From Dyadobacter fanqingshengii (lineage in GTDB: Bacteria > Bacteroidota > Bacteroidia > Cytophagales > Spirosomataceae), in assembly GCF_023822005.2 (NCBI RefSeq), contig NZ_CP098806.1, positions 1,240,001 through 1,304,000 on the forward strand: a stretch of 64,000 bases of DNA, read 5' to 3'. This document shows positions 43,052 through 51,649 of this stretch, piece after piece; position 1 is the stretch's first letter; each line of letters begins with the position of its first letter. The position numbers and the translations under genes were made by a program. A model generated the notes under the pieces. The model was not told where the DNA came from, did no database searches, and saw only the letters and a program-made list of their open reading frames with translations.

Positions 43052-43687
43052 ATGATTCGCGTCTTACTTTTTGAGGATAATAAAAATCTGCGGGAAAGCC
43101 TCGCCATGTATCTGTCCGCAGCCGACGGCATCTGGTTCATTGACGCTTACCCAAACGCAAAAGAAGCGTGGCCGATCGTAAAAAAACACAAGCCGGATGT
43201 GGTGCTCATGGACATTCAAATGCCGCAAAGGTCAGGCATTGACGCTATGGTCGAAATCCGGAAAAATGCGCCGCATGTGAAAGTCCTGATACAAACGGTT
43301 TTCGAGGACGACGACAAGATTTTCCAGGCGATCTGTTCCGGCGCATCGGGTTACATCATTAAGAATCCCAACCCGGAAGTTTACGTCAAAGCGATCCAGG
43401 AAGTGAATACGGGTGGCTCGCACCTGTCGCCTTCCATTGCGCGTCGTGTGCTGGAAATGTTTCAGCATCAGTTTGTTAAGAGCGAGCTAACCTTTGTGGA
43501 GCTTACCCAGCGCGAGCAGCAGGTTTTGCGACATATGGTAAAAGGAATGAGTTATAAAATGATCGCGGATGCCTGCAATATTTCGTTCAGCACCGTTGCT
43601 ACACATGTGAACCACATTTACGAAAAGCTTCATGTCAATTCCGCTCCCGAAGCTGTTGTAAAAGCATTGGAATGGCGGCTTGTATAA
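43052..43687 (+). CDS. NarL/FixJ family response regulator
   Basis: Protein of 211 residues. The receiver domain has acidic residues in LLFEDNKNLRE, phospho-acceptor Asp54 in VVLMDIQMPQRSG and the lysine in YIIKNPNPEVY. The C-terminal LuxR-type helix-turn-helix spans about 145-205 (LTQREQQVLRHMVKGMSYKMIADACNISFSTVATHVNHIYEKL). It is cotranscribed with or follows the NarL-type kinase, and the protease gene starts only 14 bases after its stop, so this pair may control the downstream protease/membrane protein genes. Confidence 0.95.
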   Translation: MIRVLLFEDNKNLRESLAMYLSAADGIWFIDAYPNAKEAWPIVKKHKPDVVLMDIQMPQRSGIDAMVEIRKNAPHVKVLIQTVFEDDDKIFQAICSGASGYIIKNPNPEVYVKAIQEVNTGGSHLSPSIARRVLEMFQHQFVKSELTFVELTQREQQVLRHMVKGMSYKMIADACNISFSTVATHVNHIYEKLHVNSAPEAVVKALEWRLV

Positions 43688-43701
43688 CCCCCTGAACTAA
43701 A

Positions 43702-44937
43702 ATGAGCGTTTCCAACTTTCCAAACATCCGGCAGGTGCATTCCACCATTTGCTGGGCGGCCTGCATCGAAATGGTCGCACGGTTTCTGCACGGGCAGGGC
43801 GATTTCGACAACATTCCGAGATCTGAAATGCCCTTACAGCGTCGCATTCTGAAAGAATATTACACAATCGAAGGCACTTTAAATGCTAACCTGACTATGC
43901 TGACTACTTTTTGCGCGATAGGAGATGGTTATCCGTCCCTGCGCCCCGAGAAAAAATATTATCAGGAAATCCTGAAAAAGGTTTTTGGTATTCATGCGAA
44001 ACAGCGCTTTCAGGCAAATATTCCAAGTTTTACTTCGCTGAGACGCTACACAGAGGCAGGTAAACCGGTCATTCTCGGTATGAAATATCCGGGCATTCAA
44101 AACGGTAACCATGCGGTGGTGGTAACGAATTGCCAGGTCAGTGAAGGAGTGAAACTGTTACGTGTAGTTGATCCGTTCGCAAACCAGCAAAGGACCGACA
44201 TTTGCACAACGGGACCCGGAAAAATTGCCTATTTAGATTATAATAACCTCCAAAACAGGAATGGCCAGGAACCTTCGCTCGTTTCGGTGACGACCAATTT
44301 TTTAAAAATGGCCGTGGCTTTGCAGACTGTCCTGCCAATGGAAGATGCAAGTTTGGAACCTTCCGATATGCAGCATGCTGGCGGTATTGAAGACATCCGG
44401 AATATGGTGATGGGATTTTTCCTGGACGAATCCATTTTCAGGGTCCGGTTAGAGGATCTGAAAGTCCGGGAAACGGTTATTACGTCGCATTACCAAACGC
44501 TTTCTGCGTTTTTGAACGGCGAGCCTGCCGAAGAGCTGAAACTGCTCAAAGTGCTGGCGGGAAAAAAGGAAAGCCTCGAAATCATGATCTCCGAAAAACC
44601 GGCCACAGATAAAGCGCGTGCCGTTTATGAGTTTGTCGGCATCCGTGAAAGCTATTTTACGGACGAGAATGTGGCCAGCGTCAAGTTGAAGTTCGGCGGG
44701 CATGGAACCGGAAAGCAGGTGAATCATTTTGAACCCAATTATACGCTGCTGCATCTGCAACCCGGCGATCTCACCTTCATGGTTTTCAAACAGGGTGAAG
44801 AAAGATGCTACGTTTCGCTCTCCGACCTCCCGACCATTGGCATACATTACAAAGAACCTTATTCCTTCGAAGAACTGCGGACCATTATTCTGAAAGTATT
44901 CCCAAAATATGTTGAATATGAGACTTTTACCAAATAA
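43702..44937 (+). CDS. Papain-like cysteine protease, cytoplasmic
   Basis: Protein of 411 residues without a signal peptide. The N-terminal about 170 residues fit a papain-like/C39-like fold: Gln11 and Cys17 in RQVHSTICWAACIEMVARF, His137 in QNGNHAVVVTNCQ and Asp157 in LLRVVDPFANQ make a complete Gln-Cys-His-Asp set. The remaining about 240 residues match nothing I recognise and may bind a partner. The gene starts 14 bases after a response-regulator gene and is followed by a small orphan protein and a multi-pass membrane protein. Possible roles include processing of a peptide or of a neighbour's product. Confidence 0.8.
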   Translation: MSVSNFPNIRQVHSTICWAACIEMVARFLHGQGDFDNIPRSEMPLQRRILKEYYTIEGTLNANLTMLTTFCAIGDGYPSLRPEKKYYQEILKKVFGIHAKQRFQANIPSFTSLRRYTEAGKPVILGMKYPGIQNGNHAVVVTNCQVSEGVKLLRVVDPFANQQRTDICTTGPGKIAYLDYNNLQNRNGQEPSLVSVTTNFLKMAVALQTVLPMEDASLEPSDMQHAGGIEDIRNMVMGFFLDESIFRVRLEDLKVRETVITSHYQTLSAFLNGEPAEELKLLKVLAGKKESLEIMISEKPATDKARAVYEFVGIRESYFTDENVASVKLKFGGHGTGKQVNHFEPNYTLLHLQPGDLTFMVFKQGEERCYVSLSDLPTIGIHYKEPYSFEELRTIILKVFPKYVEYETFTK

Positions 44938-44959
44938 CTAAAATTCAAACGACCCCATC

Positions 44960-45364
44960 ATGCCAAATTTTATCATTAATAAGACAGATTTCGAGGAAGT
45001 TACGATCAACCCGGTGCCGTTGCCGACAGGTTTTACACAGAAATGCCGGACGAAGGCGAGCATTTTTCGAACCATGAATTCCGGGAAGCGAGCCGATGGT
45101 ATTTTGATCCGCATTATCAAGCGCGCCAATGGAAAGCCTGATATCAGGATTTTCAAATATCTTAAAAAGCAGGATATTGGGAGCGGATTTGTCGTCGAGC
45201 GCGGCGTTCTGGAAGATCAGATGCTCAGAGGGTCGTTCATCGTTTTAAACATTTACATTTACAACGAACCCAGCCGTTCCCTTATCATTGCAGGCAGTGA
45301 CGCGAAGTGCGGGCAAGAAGGTGGTGACGCGGGAGAAGGTGTAAAAGTGCGCATTCCAACATGA
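44960..45364 (+). CDS. Small orphan protein between protease and membrane protein
   Basis: Protein of 134 residues, no signal peptide and no recognised family. It is strand-rich (NFIINKTDFEEVTINPVPLP, FIVLNIYIYNEPSRSLIIAG) with a basic middle (IRIIKRANGKPDIRIFKYLKK) and a C-terminal Gly-rich patch (GQEGGDAGEGVKV). It starts 22 bases after the protease gene and overlaps the next gene by ATGA, so the three are translationally linked. It is a candidate substrate or regulator of the protease; this is inference from position only. Confidence 0.6.
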   Translation: MPNFIINKTDFEEVTINPVPLPTGFTQKCRTKASIFRTMNSGKRADGILIRIIKRANGKPDIRIFKYLKKQDIGSGFVVERGVLEDQMLRGSFIVLNIYIYNEPSRSLIIAGSDAKCGQEGGDAGEGVKVRIPT

Positions 45365-46071
45365 CAGAATCGGAGTTTGGACAATTAGTAATCAAGATCG
45401 GATATGCACTTTTAGCAGCAAGAGGCGCCATAGCAGGCGTTTTTTTGCTGCGTTATGGCGGCGTACCGGACTATGCTGTGTTGCGGCCATTGTTCTGGTA
45501 CGCATTGTTTGCGCTGGTAACTGCGATCTTCGAATCATCATTTATCGGTCTGGTTAATACATTTCCAGATTTTTTTGTGCCTTATCTCACGCGATTTGAA
45601 ATTGACGACACATTTTTTATTTCGCCACTTTATTATTTAAATGAATTCTGGTTTCTGGGACTTTTTTTCAGTCGCATTGTGAAAGGGCAGACGGGAAAGC
45701 TTATCCGCATTGTTTCCGTTTGTTTATTTGTTTTGGAGATCCTTAATACGCTGTTTGGCGAAGGTTATAAGGATGCACAGAAGATCGGGTCATTCTGCCT
45801 TGCATTGTATCTGATCGTGGTTTCCGTATTATTTTTCAAACAGCATTTTATCAATAAAATTGGCAATTCGCTCAGCACGGATGCACTTAATCTGATCGTT
45901 TGGGGCTTTTTCTGCATTAATACATTCTCCATCCTGATCCTTTTCTTCTCCGACAGGCTTTATAACGATCTGCCCTCGTTGTTTTACCAAATCAGCATGG
46001 GGCGTATGGCAATCGAGATTTTTGGCCTGCTGCTGATCGCTTACGGGGTCAGGCTATTCAAGCCGTCCTGA
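45361..46071 (+). CDS. Multi-pass membrane protein (about seven helices) of unknown function
   Basis: Protein of 236 residues with about six to seven hydrophobic helices (for example IGYALLAARGAIAGVFLLRY, LFWYALFALVTAIFESSFI, LIRIVSVCLFVLEILNTLF, FCLALYLIVVSVLFF, LIVWGFFCINTFSILILFF and AIEIFGLLLIAYGVRLF). No soluble domain is attached. The start overlaps the stop of the small orphan gene by ATGA. It resembles in layout the 7TM sensor modules of Bacteroidota but carries no output domain. It could be the membrane partner of the cytoplasmic protease. Confidence 0.62.
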   Translation: MTESEFGQLVIKIGYALLAARGAIAGVFLLRYGGVPDYAVLRPLFWYALFALVTAIFESSFIGLVNTFPDFFVPYLTRFEIDDTFFISPLYYLNEFWFLGLFFSRIVKGQTGKLIRIVSVCLFVLEILNTLFGEGYKDAQKIGSFCLALYLIVVSVLFFKQHFINKIGNSLSTDALNLIVWGFFCINTFSILILFFSDRLYNDLPSLFYQISMGRMAIEIFGLLLIAYGVRLFKPS

Positions 46072-46139
46072 ATTAAATCTGCGCATCACTTTTAAAAATG
46101 CCGAATTAAAAACAGCCTAGCAGCGTTCCAAATGGAGGA

Positions 46140-46805
46140 ATGAACGTTTATTTCGCTTGCATGCTCCGGTTTTTAAGTCTTTCTGTTTTGTTTTCGTTGA
46201 TAATCGCAAATGCTTTCGCGCAACGCGACTGGAAGCTTGTTACTGAATCCGAAGGCATCAGGGTGTTTTCGCAAAGTGTTCCCGGTTCCAGGATCAATGC
46301 ATTGCGTGTTGAATGTGAAGTAAAGGCAAGTGCCGGCGAATTGGTTGCCATGTTGCTGGACGTAAAAGCCGCCGAAGCCTGGGTGTTTCATACCAAATCC
46401 TGCGATTTGCTGAAAAAAGTTTCTCCCTCAGAGTTGTATTATTATTCTGAGGTTAGCATGCCCTGGCCGCTTTCAAACCGTGATTTTGTGGCTCATATCC
46501 GAGTAAGCCAGGATAAGCTTACGAAAATTGTGACGGTGGATGCACCCGCAGTCCCCGGGTTCGTAGCGCATAAGGAAGGCATTGTCCGCATAAGCCATTC
46601 GAAGGGTATCTGGATTATTAAACCGCTATCCAAAGATAAAATCAACATCGTATACACATTACAGGTCGATCCCGGCGGTGACATTCCTGCCTGGGTTGTG
46701 AACACTTTTTCAGCCCAGGGACCATTGCACAGTTTTCGTAAAATGAAGCAGGAACTGCAAGCCGGGGAATACAAAAATGCGGCGGCCGAATTTATCATTA
46801 ACTAA
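46140..46805 (+). CDS. Secreted START-domain-like lipid-binding protein
   Basis: Protein of 221 residues with a signal peptide ending AFAQ. The body follows the START/SRPBCC helix-grip pattern: RDWKLVTESEGIRVFSQSVPGS, VECEVKASAGELVAMLLDV, YYYSEVSMPWPLSNRDFVAHI and IWIIKPLSKDKINIVYTLQVDPGGDIPAWVVN, then a C-terminal helix. Similar exported START proteins bind lipids or hydrophobic ligands in the periplasm. The ATG at 46140 follows GGAGGA; an in-frame ATG 21 bases later is an alternative. It stands alone between the membrane protein gene and the convergent nitrilase gene. Confidence 0.83.
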   Translation: MNVYFACMLRFLSLSVLFSLIIANAFAQRDWKLVTESEGIRVFSQSVPGSRINALRVECEVKASAGELVAMLLDVKAAEAWVFHTKSCDLLKKVSPSELYYYSEVSMPWPLSNRDFVAHIRVSQDKLTKIVTVDAPAVPGFVAHKEGIVRISHSKGIWIIKPLSKDKINIVYTLQVDPGGDIPAWVVNTFSAQGPLHSFRKMKQELQAGEYKNAAAEFIIN

Positions 46806-46838
46806 ACCCGTCCGCGCATCGATCTCTTATTCAGGTGC

Positions 46839-47783
46839 TTAGGTTAACCAAACCACTTTCTGACTAGAAGCATGTTCGGCACCGATAATGTCCTTGTAAA
46901 GTTCAGGGCGGCGCGCCATTTTATAGCGGTAACCACCTGCCTGTGTCAATTTTTCCGGGGTTAATGTAGCGATGGCGATGTCATTATCCAGTTTCCGGCA
47001 TTCCGCAATGATGTCACCAAATGGATCCAGGATCATCGAACATCCGTTTTTCAACTGGTCGTCATCCATACCGATCGGGTTGGAGAAAACGGCATAAATG
47101 GCATTATCATAAGCGCGGGCCGGCAGCCATTTCATGAGCCATGCCCGACCTTTCAGCCCGTCAAATTCCAGTCTGAGCGAGGTTGGATCTTCCTGTCTTT
47201 TTTCCCACAAAGCCGGGTCCGCGAAGCCTGCACCTGGCCGCGTCGAAGGCGTCATCATGGTCACGTGCGGCATGAAAATAATGTCAGCACCCAGCAATGT
47301 TGTCGCCCGAACATTCTCTACAATGTTGTTATCATAGCAAATCAAAATCCCGCAATTCCAGCCGTAAAGATTGAAAATAACGTATTCATTGCCCGGTGTG
47401 AGATGTCCGTTGATGAACGGGTGCAGCTTTCTGAATTTGGCGATTAAACCTGTTTTATCAACGCAGACATAGGCTTTAAACAGATTTCCTTCTTCGTCCT
47501 TTTCGAAAAGTCCGGCCAAAACTGCAATGTTATGCCTGGTAGCAATTTCAATGAGTTTTTGAATGCTTGGCCCGTCGGGAATGATTTCAGCGAGTTCGGT
47601 CAGCTGAGCGCGATCAAGCTTTCTTGCAAATGAATAACCAGTGACACAGCATTCATGGAATGCGATCACCTGTGCACCGTCAGTAGCTGCTTTGCCCGCG
47701 AGATTATCGATGGTTTCGAGGTTATAGGCCTTATCACCGCTTCTGTTTTCAAACTGCGCTGTTGCTATTTTAAGATTTTCCAT
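46839..47783 (-). CDS. Carbon-nitrogen hydrolase (nitrilase superfamily)
   Basis: Protein of 314 residues from the ATG at 47783; the longer frame to 47846 adds residues outside the family fold. The catalytic triad can be placed: Glu in AFHECCVTGYSF, Lys in FRKLHPF and Cys in CGILICYDNNIVE. Members hydrolyse amides, nitriles or carbamoyl groups (N-carbamoyl-putrescine, beta-ureidopropionate and similar). No signal peptide, so cytoplasmic. It lies 65 bases downstream of an AraC-type regulator gene on the same strand, which may regulate it. Confidence 0.9.
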   Translation of the reverse strand: MENLKIATAQFENRSGDKAYNLETIDNLAGKAATDGAQVIAFHECCVTGYSFARKLDRAQLTELAEIIPDGPSIQKLIEIATRHNIAVLAGLFEKDEEGNLFKAYVCVDKTGLIAKFRKLHPFINGHLTPGNEYVIFNLYGWNCGILICYDNNIVENVRATTLLGADIIFMPHVTMMTPSTRPGAGFADPALWEKRQEDPTSLRLEFDGLKGRAWLMKWLPARAYDNAIYAVFSNPIGMDDDQLKNGCSMILDPFGDIIAECRKLDNDIAIATLTPEKLTQAGGYRYKMARRPELYKDIIGAEHASSQKVVWLT

Positions 47784-47848
47784 GGTCCCGTTTTTAATTG
47801 CAAAACTAAACGCAACGGAAAAGCCCGAATTGTAAAAATCCGACAAAA

Positions 47849-48670
47849 TTAAACTATGCTTGGAACCGAGATCTGCATCAAATTTACTGCCAGCCGGTTC
47901 GTATTTTGATCGTACTGCGAAGGGGTGATGCCAGCCAGATCCGCAAAATCCTTGATAAAATGCGCCTGATCGTAATAACCGGCCTCGTAACCCAGCGCGG
48001 TTAATGACATGTCGGGGCTGTTTTTTCTGAGTTTGAGATAACGCTGCAAGCGTGCAATGCGGCAGTATAATTTTGGAGAAAGACCAATGTGAAGGTCAAA
48101 CGCACGTTCCAAACTTCTTTCCGTAACAGACAGCTTTTCTGCGAGCACACGGACTGGAACGGGTGAGCATGCATTGTCTATCATTTTAGTACAAGCAGTT
48201 ACAAGCCTGATATCGTGTTTGTTATATGCTAATTGACTCATTAAAAAAGATTCAATGACCTCGATACGAGCATGATGATCCTGCGCACCCAAAACCTGAT
48301 CCGTTAATGGGCCAGCCGTTTGAGGGAAAATTTCAGCTAATGCAAGTGTTTGGTTCGCAAGTGATTTCGCGGGCATTTTCATAAATGCTGAAAGTCCGAA
48401 CGGTTTGAAAACCACAATGAGCATGCCGATTTTTGTTCCGGAAATTAAGTCAAAATGATGGTTAACCTGCCCGTATATAAAGCTTTCCGGGTGTTTAACG
48501 GGGGCTTTGGAATGAAAATCCTGTTGCAAAAAAGCATCACCAAAATGAAATGCAATGCCCGGGTGTCCGTCCGGAAAGAAACGATGCCTGGACGGCCGGA
48601 CTGCATGATCTTCAAGGATCAGATAATGCAGAATGTACGGAGCCAGCGCTGGTGATGGATATAATTGCAT
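47849..48670 (-). CDS. AraC-type transcriptional regulator
   Basis: Protein of 273 residues. The N-terminal half (YILHYLILEDHAVRPSRHRFFPDGHPGIAFHFG) resembles the DUF6597-type sensor domain seen in Bacteroidota AraC proteins. The C-terminal 100 residues contain two helix-turn-helix units (PVRVLAEKLSVTERSLERAFDLHIGLSPKLYCRIARLQRYLKL, then SLTALGYEAGYYDQAHFIKDFADLAGITPSQY). It is 65 bases upstream of the nitrilase-family gene on the same strand and is probably its local regulator. Confidence 0.9.
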   Translation of the reverse strand: MQLYPSPALAPYILHYLILEDHAVRPSRHRFFPDGHPGIAFHFGDAFLQQDFHSKAPVKHPESFIYGQVNHHFDLISGTKIGMLIVVFKPFGLSAFMKMPAKSLANQTLALAEIFPQTAGPLTDQVLGAQDHHARIEVIESFLMSQLAYNKHDIRLVTACTKMIDNACSPVPVRVLAEKLSVTERSLERAFDLHIGLSPKLYCRIARLQRYLKLRKNSPDMSLTALGYEAGYYDQAHFIKDFADLAGITPSQYDQNTNRLAVNLMQISVPSIV

Positions 48671-48741
48671 GGGCTATTGTTCAGAATAGTCCATGCAAAG
48701 TAATGATTTCGGTTGTAAATGTGCACGCGCTGCGCGTTTTA

Positions 48742-50211
48742 TCAAAATTGAAAATAGATAAAGGAGCTTGTGCTTTTCTGAGTTAGAATAATCAGGATCA
48801 GCATAATAGACCAGATTGTCCCCAGAAGCCACCAGGGAAATCTGCCGAAAACTGATCGAACGGTTTTGTCTCGCATATACCAGTGTGTGCAGAAAAGGGC
48901 GACCGTCACAATGGCAATTTTAAGCATATCAGGTGTTGCCAGCATTTTGGGGCCTTGCGTGATCACACCGAACATGCAAAGCAACATGCGCATGGCCGAC
49001 CCAAAGTCCGGTGACCGGAAAAAGACCCAGGTAATGTTGACAAGAAATAATGTAAACAAGGCCAGCAGAAAATTGGACATGTTTTTGCTCCGGATTGGGA
49101 TGATCGTGGCTTGAATCACCATATCTTCGGCCAGGGACGTGTTTTTTTGTCTTTTCGGAATGCCGCGGATCAGTCGTTCAATGCACAGGAACAAGCCATG
49201 CAAACCACCCCAAATCACAAAATTCCATGAAGCGCCGTGCCAAAGTCCGCCTAGTAACATGGTGATCATTAGGTTGATATATGTTCTGAAACCGCCTGAT
49301 CGGTTTCCGCCAAGCGGAATATACAGATAGTCGCGAAGCCAGGTGGATAACGTAATGTGCCATCTGCGCCAGAAATCGGAAAAGCCGATGGCGGCGTATG
49401 GGAATCGGAAATTTTCGGGCAAAGTAAAGCCCAGGCAAAGCGAAACGCCGATTGCACAAGTGGAGTAACCGGCAAAATCGCAGAAAATCTGAGCTGAAAA
49501 GGCCAGCACTGCCGACCAGGCGTCCAGTGGATTAACCGGAAAGGGCAAACTGAAAATGAAGTCCGCCGGTTCGGCCATCCAGCCATCCGCAATCACAACC
49601 TTCATAAACAACCCCAGCGAAAGCAGGAAAAGTCCCCACAACATTTGATAGGAGGTCGCTTTACGCGGTTCTTTAAATTGCGGTATCAGATCCTCAGGAC
49701 GAACGATAGGGCCGGCAACCAAATGCGGGAAGTAGGTAACGAACAAGGCGAAGTTGAGGAACGATGGTTCCGGTGCAAACTTGCGTCTGTATACGTCGAT
49801 CGTGTAGGACAATGTTACGAAGGTGTAAAATGAAATCCCTACCGGAAGGATAATGTCCGGTTTTACTGCCTGAAACACAATGCCCATACTGGCCATTAAC
49901 GCCGTGAAGTTTTCGAGCAGGAAGCCGCCGTATTTAAAATAACTCAGCATGCCCAGGTTCAGAACAAGGCTTACTGCCAGCCACATTTTCCGGCGCATTT
50001 TGTCTTCGGTTACGGAAATGAGGCGCGCCATGTAATAATCCACGACCGTAGAAAGCCACAGCAGCAGGATAAAAGGCGGATTCCAGAGCGCATAAAACAG
50101 ATAACTGGCCAGTAACAGGTTGATTTTTTTGGTTTTCCATGAAAACGGCAGGTTATGCAAAACCAGCAGCAAGATGAAAAACAGAACGAAAGTATATGAG
50201 TTGAATACCAT
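48742..50211 (-). CDS. MBOAT family O-acyltransferase (AlgI/DltB-like)
   Basis: Inner-membrane protein of 489 residues with about ten or more helices. The MBOAT core is visible: NFRFPYAAIGFSDFWRRWHITLSTWLRDYLYIPLGGNR and the active-site histidine His325 in GGLWHGASWNFVIWGGLHG. Such proteins transfer acyl groups, usually acetyl, to exported polysaccharides, as AlgI does for alginate. The gene follows, by one base, a gene for an SGNH-like protein with one membrane anchor, which in known systems completes the transfer outside. The acceptor glycan is not known; no polysaccharide synthesis genes are nearby. Confidence 0.93.
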   Translation of the reverse strand: MVFNSYTFVLFFILLLVLHNLPFSWKTKKINLLLASYLFYALWNPPFILLLWLSTVVDYYMARLISVTEDKMRRKMWLAVSLVLNLGMLSYFKYGGFLLENFTALMASMGIVFQAVKPDIILPVGISFYTFVTLSYTIDVYRRKFAPEPSFLNFALFVTYFPHLVAGPIVRPEDLIPQFKEPRKATSYQMLWGLFLLSLGLFMKVVIADGWMAEPADFIFSLPFPVNPLDAWSAVLAFSAQIFCDFAGYSTCAIGVSLCLGFTLPENFRFPYAAIGFSDFWRRWHITLSTWLRDYLYIPLGGNRSGGFRTYINLMITMLLGGLWHGASWNFVIWGGLHGLFLCIERLIRGIPKRQKNTSLAEDMVIQATIIPIRSKNMSNFLLALFTLFLVNITWVFFRSPDFGSAMRMLLCMFGVITQGPKMLATPDMLKIAIVTVALFCTHWYMRDKTVRSVFGRFPWWLLGTIWSIMLILIILTQKSTSSFIYFQF

Positions 50212-50212
50212 G

Positions 50213-51271
50213 TTATTGAATTTTTGGAATGGCTGATGTTTTGCGAAGTGTTACCCGATTTTTCTCTTCAATAATCCGGATCAGGTCTTTTGTAAATGGC
50301 TTTGTATCAGCCGGGCTTAAATGCGACCAGTCGGGACATATATACTTGGAGAGTTCCGGGTAATCAGTGAAATGGATGCCGGGTGCGCCTGTTTCTCTTA
50401 AAAGCCGGTCCCAGTAGAGCTCGCGGGGATGGGTTTGCTTTTCGGCTGACCAAGCTGGATCACTGGAAGGCATCCTCAAAAATGTGACACTGCCGCCTCT
50501 CGCCCTGATCTTGTCAACCGACCCCTTCACGGAAGAAATAATGTTAGAAAGCGTGTCTCCCGAAAAGCCCCGTTTGGTTTCCAGCATGCCCAGGTAGCTC
50601 CACACATATTGGACGCCGTGTTGCACAGCCGTATCCGCCATAAATGCGTCACTAAAAACCTCCTGTCTGTTCGCCATTGTATAGCCCATTTGCAGGGGGA
50701 AATTCGGGAAAACAAATACGCCGGGGCGACTTTCTATGGGCAGCCTTTTGAGCAGCGAATTGAGCGAAAAGCGCTCCTCATCCAGGAAAATAAGGTTGCT
50801 TTCCAGGATATGGTTCAGTTGAAAACTGACCTGCTGCGAAAGCGACCATCTGGGATAAAATGCCAGTCGTTTGGCCGCCCTGTCTTCCATAAATGAGCCA
50901 TCGGCGGAGAAGAAAAGTCCCTCGGTAATGCCTACCAGCACTGTGCCTTTGAACTTGGGATCATTCGCCAGATCGCGCAGGATGGGGCGGGGCGATGTGC
51001 CAACCAACGCCAGCTGCACGGGCTTGTAACCCGTTTCTTTTTCCCAGGTTTCCTGGTCAATGTCAAACTTTACGCGTGACGAGCCAATGATGACTGGCTG
51101 GCCGGGTGCGGTGTTGTAGATCTTTTTTCGGTTGTGCGCCCAGAGACTTTCATCGTCGTTGAACGAAAGCGCGAAACCCTGGTTGCGCCAATAGATTTCC
51201 CAGCCTGCAACAAATAATAAGACGAGAGCGAGTGCCAGCCAGGCCGCTTTTTTGTAATCGTGAGTTTCCAT
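50213..51271 (-). CDS. Membrane-anchored SGNH-like protein, partner of MBOAT acyltransferase
   Basis: Protein of 352 residues with one N-terminal membrane helix (AAWLALALVLLFVAGWEIYW, near 9-28) and an extracytoplasmic body. VIIGSSRVKFDID (Ser64) looks like the first block of an SGNH hydrolase/AlgJ-AlgX-type fold. DWSHLSPADTKPFTKDLI near the end supplies the Asp-x-x-His block. This is the usual second component of AlgI-type O-acetylation. It is separated from the MBOAT gene by one base, so the two are coupled. The name of the family is uncertain. Confidence 0.75.
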   Translation of the reverse strand: METHDYKKAAWLALALVLLFVAGWEIYWRNQGFALSFNDDESLWAHNRKKIYNTAPGQPVIIGSSRVKFDIDQETWEKETGYKPVQLALVGTSPRPILRDLANDPKFKGTVLVGITEGLFFSADGSFMEDRAAKRLAFYPRWSLSQQVSFQLNHILESNLIFLDEERFSLNSLLKRLPIESRPGVFVFPNFPLQMGYTMANRQEVFSDAFMADTAVQHGVQYVWSYLGMLETKRGFSGDTLSNIISSVKGSVDKIRARGGSVTFLRMPSSDPAWSAEKQTHPRELYWDRLLRETGAPGIHFTDYPELSKYICPDWSHLSPADTKPFTKDLIRIIEEKNRVTLRKTSAIPKIQ

Positions 51272-51649
51272 GAATGTGAATTTTAGGAACGGATGGGGAT
51301 TTGCAGTTAATTGTTTTTCGGTTACAATTGATTGTATATCAATTAATTGTAAATAAATATAATGCTATCCGAGACAATCCGGCACTGAAAAAACACCAAA
51401 CGTGGGGTGTTGTTATTTAGCGGTCACGTTTCGCGTAGTTCCACCCAGAGGCCCTTCACGTACATCTCCGCAGTTTTTCCTTATTGGATTATTTTATTTA
51501 AAAATTAGATAAAATTCTTCTCCGGTAAGGTTTGATTAATCTTTTATTAATCATTTCTTAATAAGCCCTGCATTACTTTGACCCATGGTTTGGCCAACCT
51601 TGATATCATTGAAGCTTCACGTTGCTGTCACCGACTTTAAAAGAACTCT
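51272..51649. other. 378-base divergent intergenic region with two short dyads
   Basis: No gene is visible here. It separates the minus-strand SGNH/MBOAT genes from the plus-strand SusC gene and is AT-rich at both ends. Two perfect inverted repeats with 5-base spacers are present: AATTGAT/ATCAATT (51326-51344), nearer the SGNH gene, and TGATTAAT/ATTAATCA (51533-51553), nearer SusC. TACTTTG at 51574-51580 could be part of a -7 element for the SusC promoter. Both dyads are operator candidates without further support. Confidence 0.5.
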
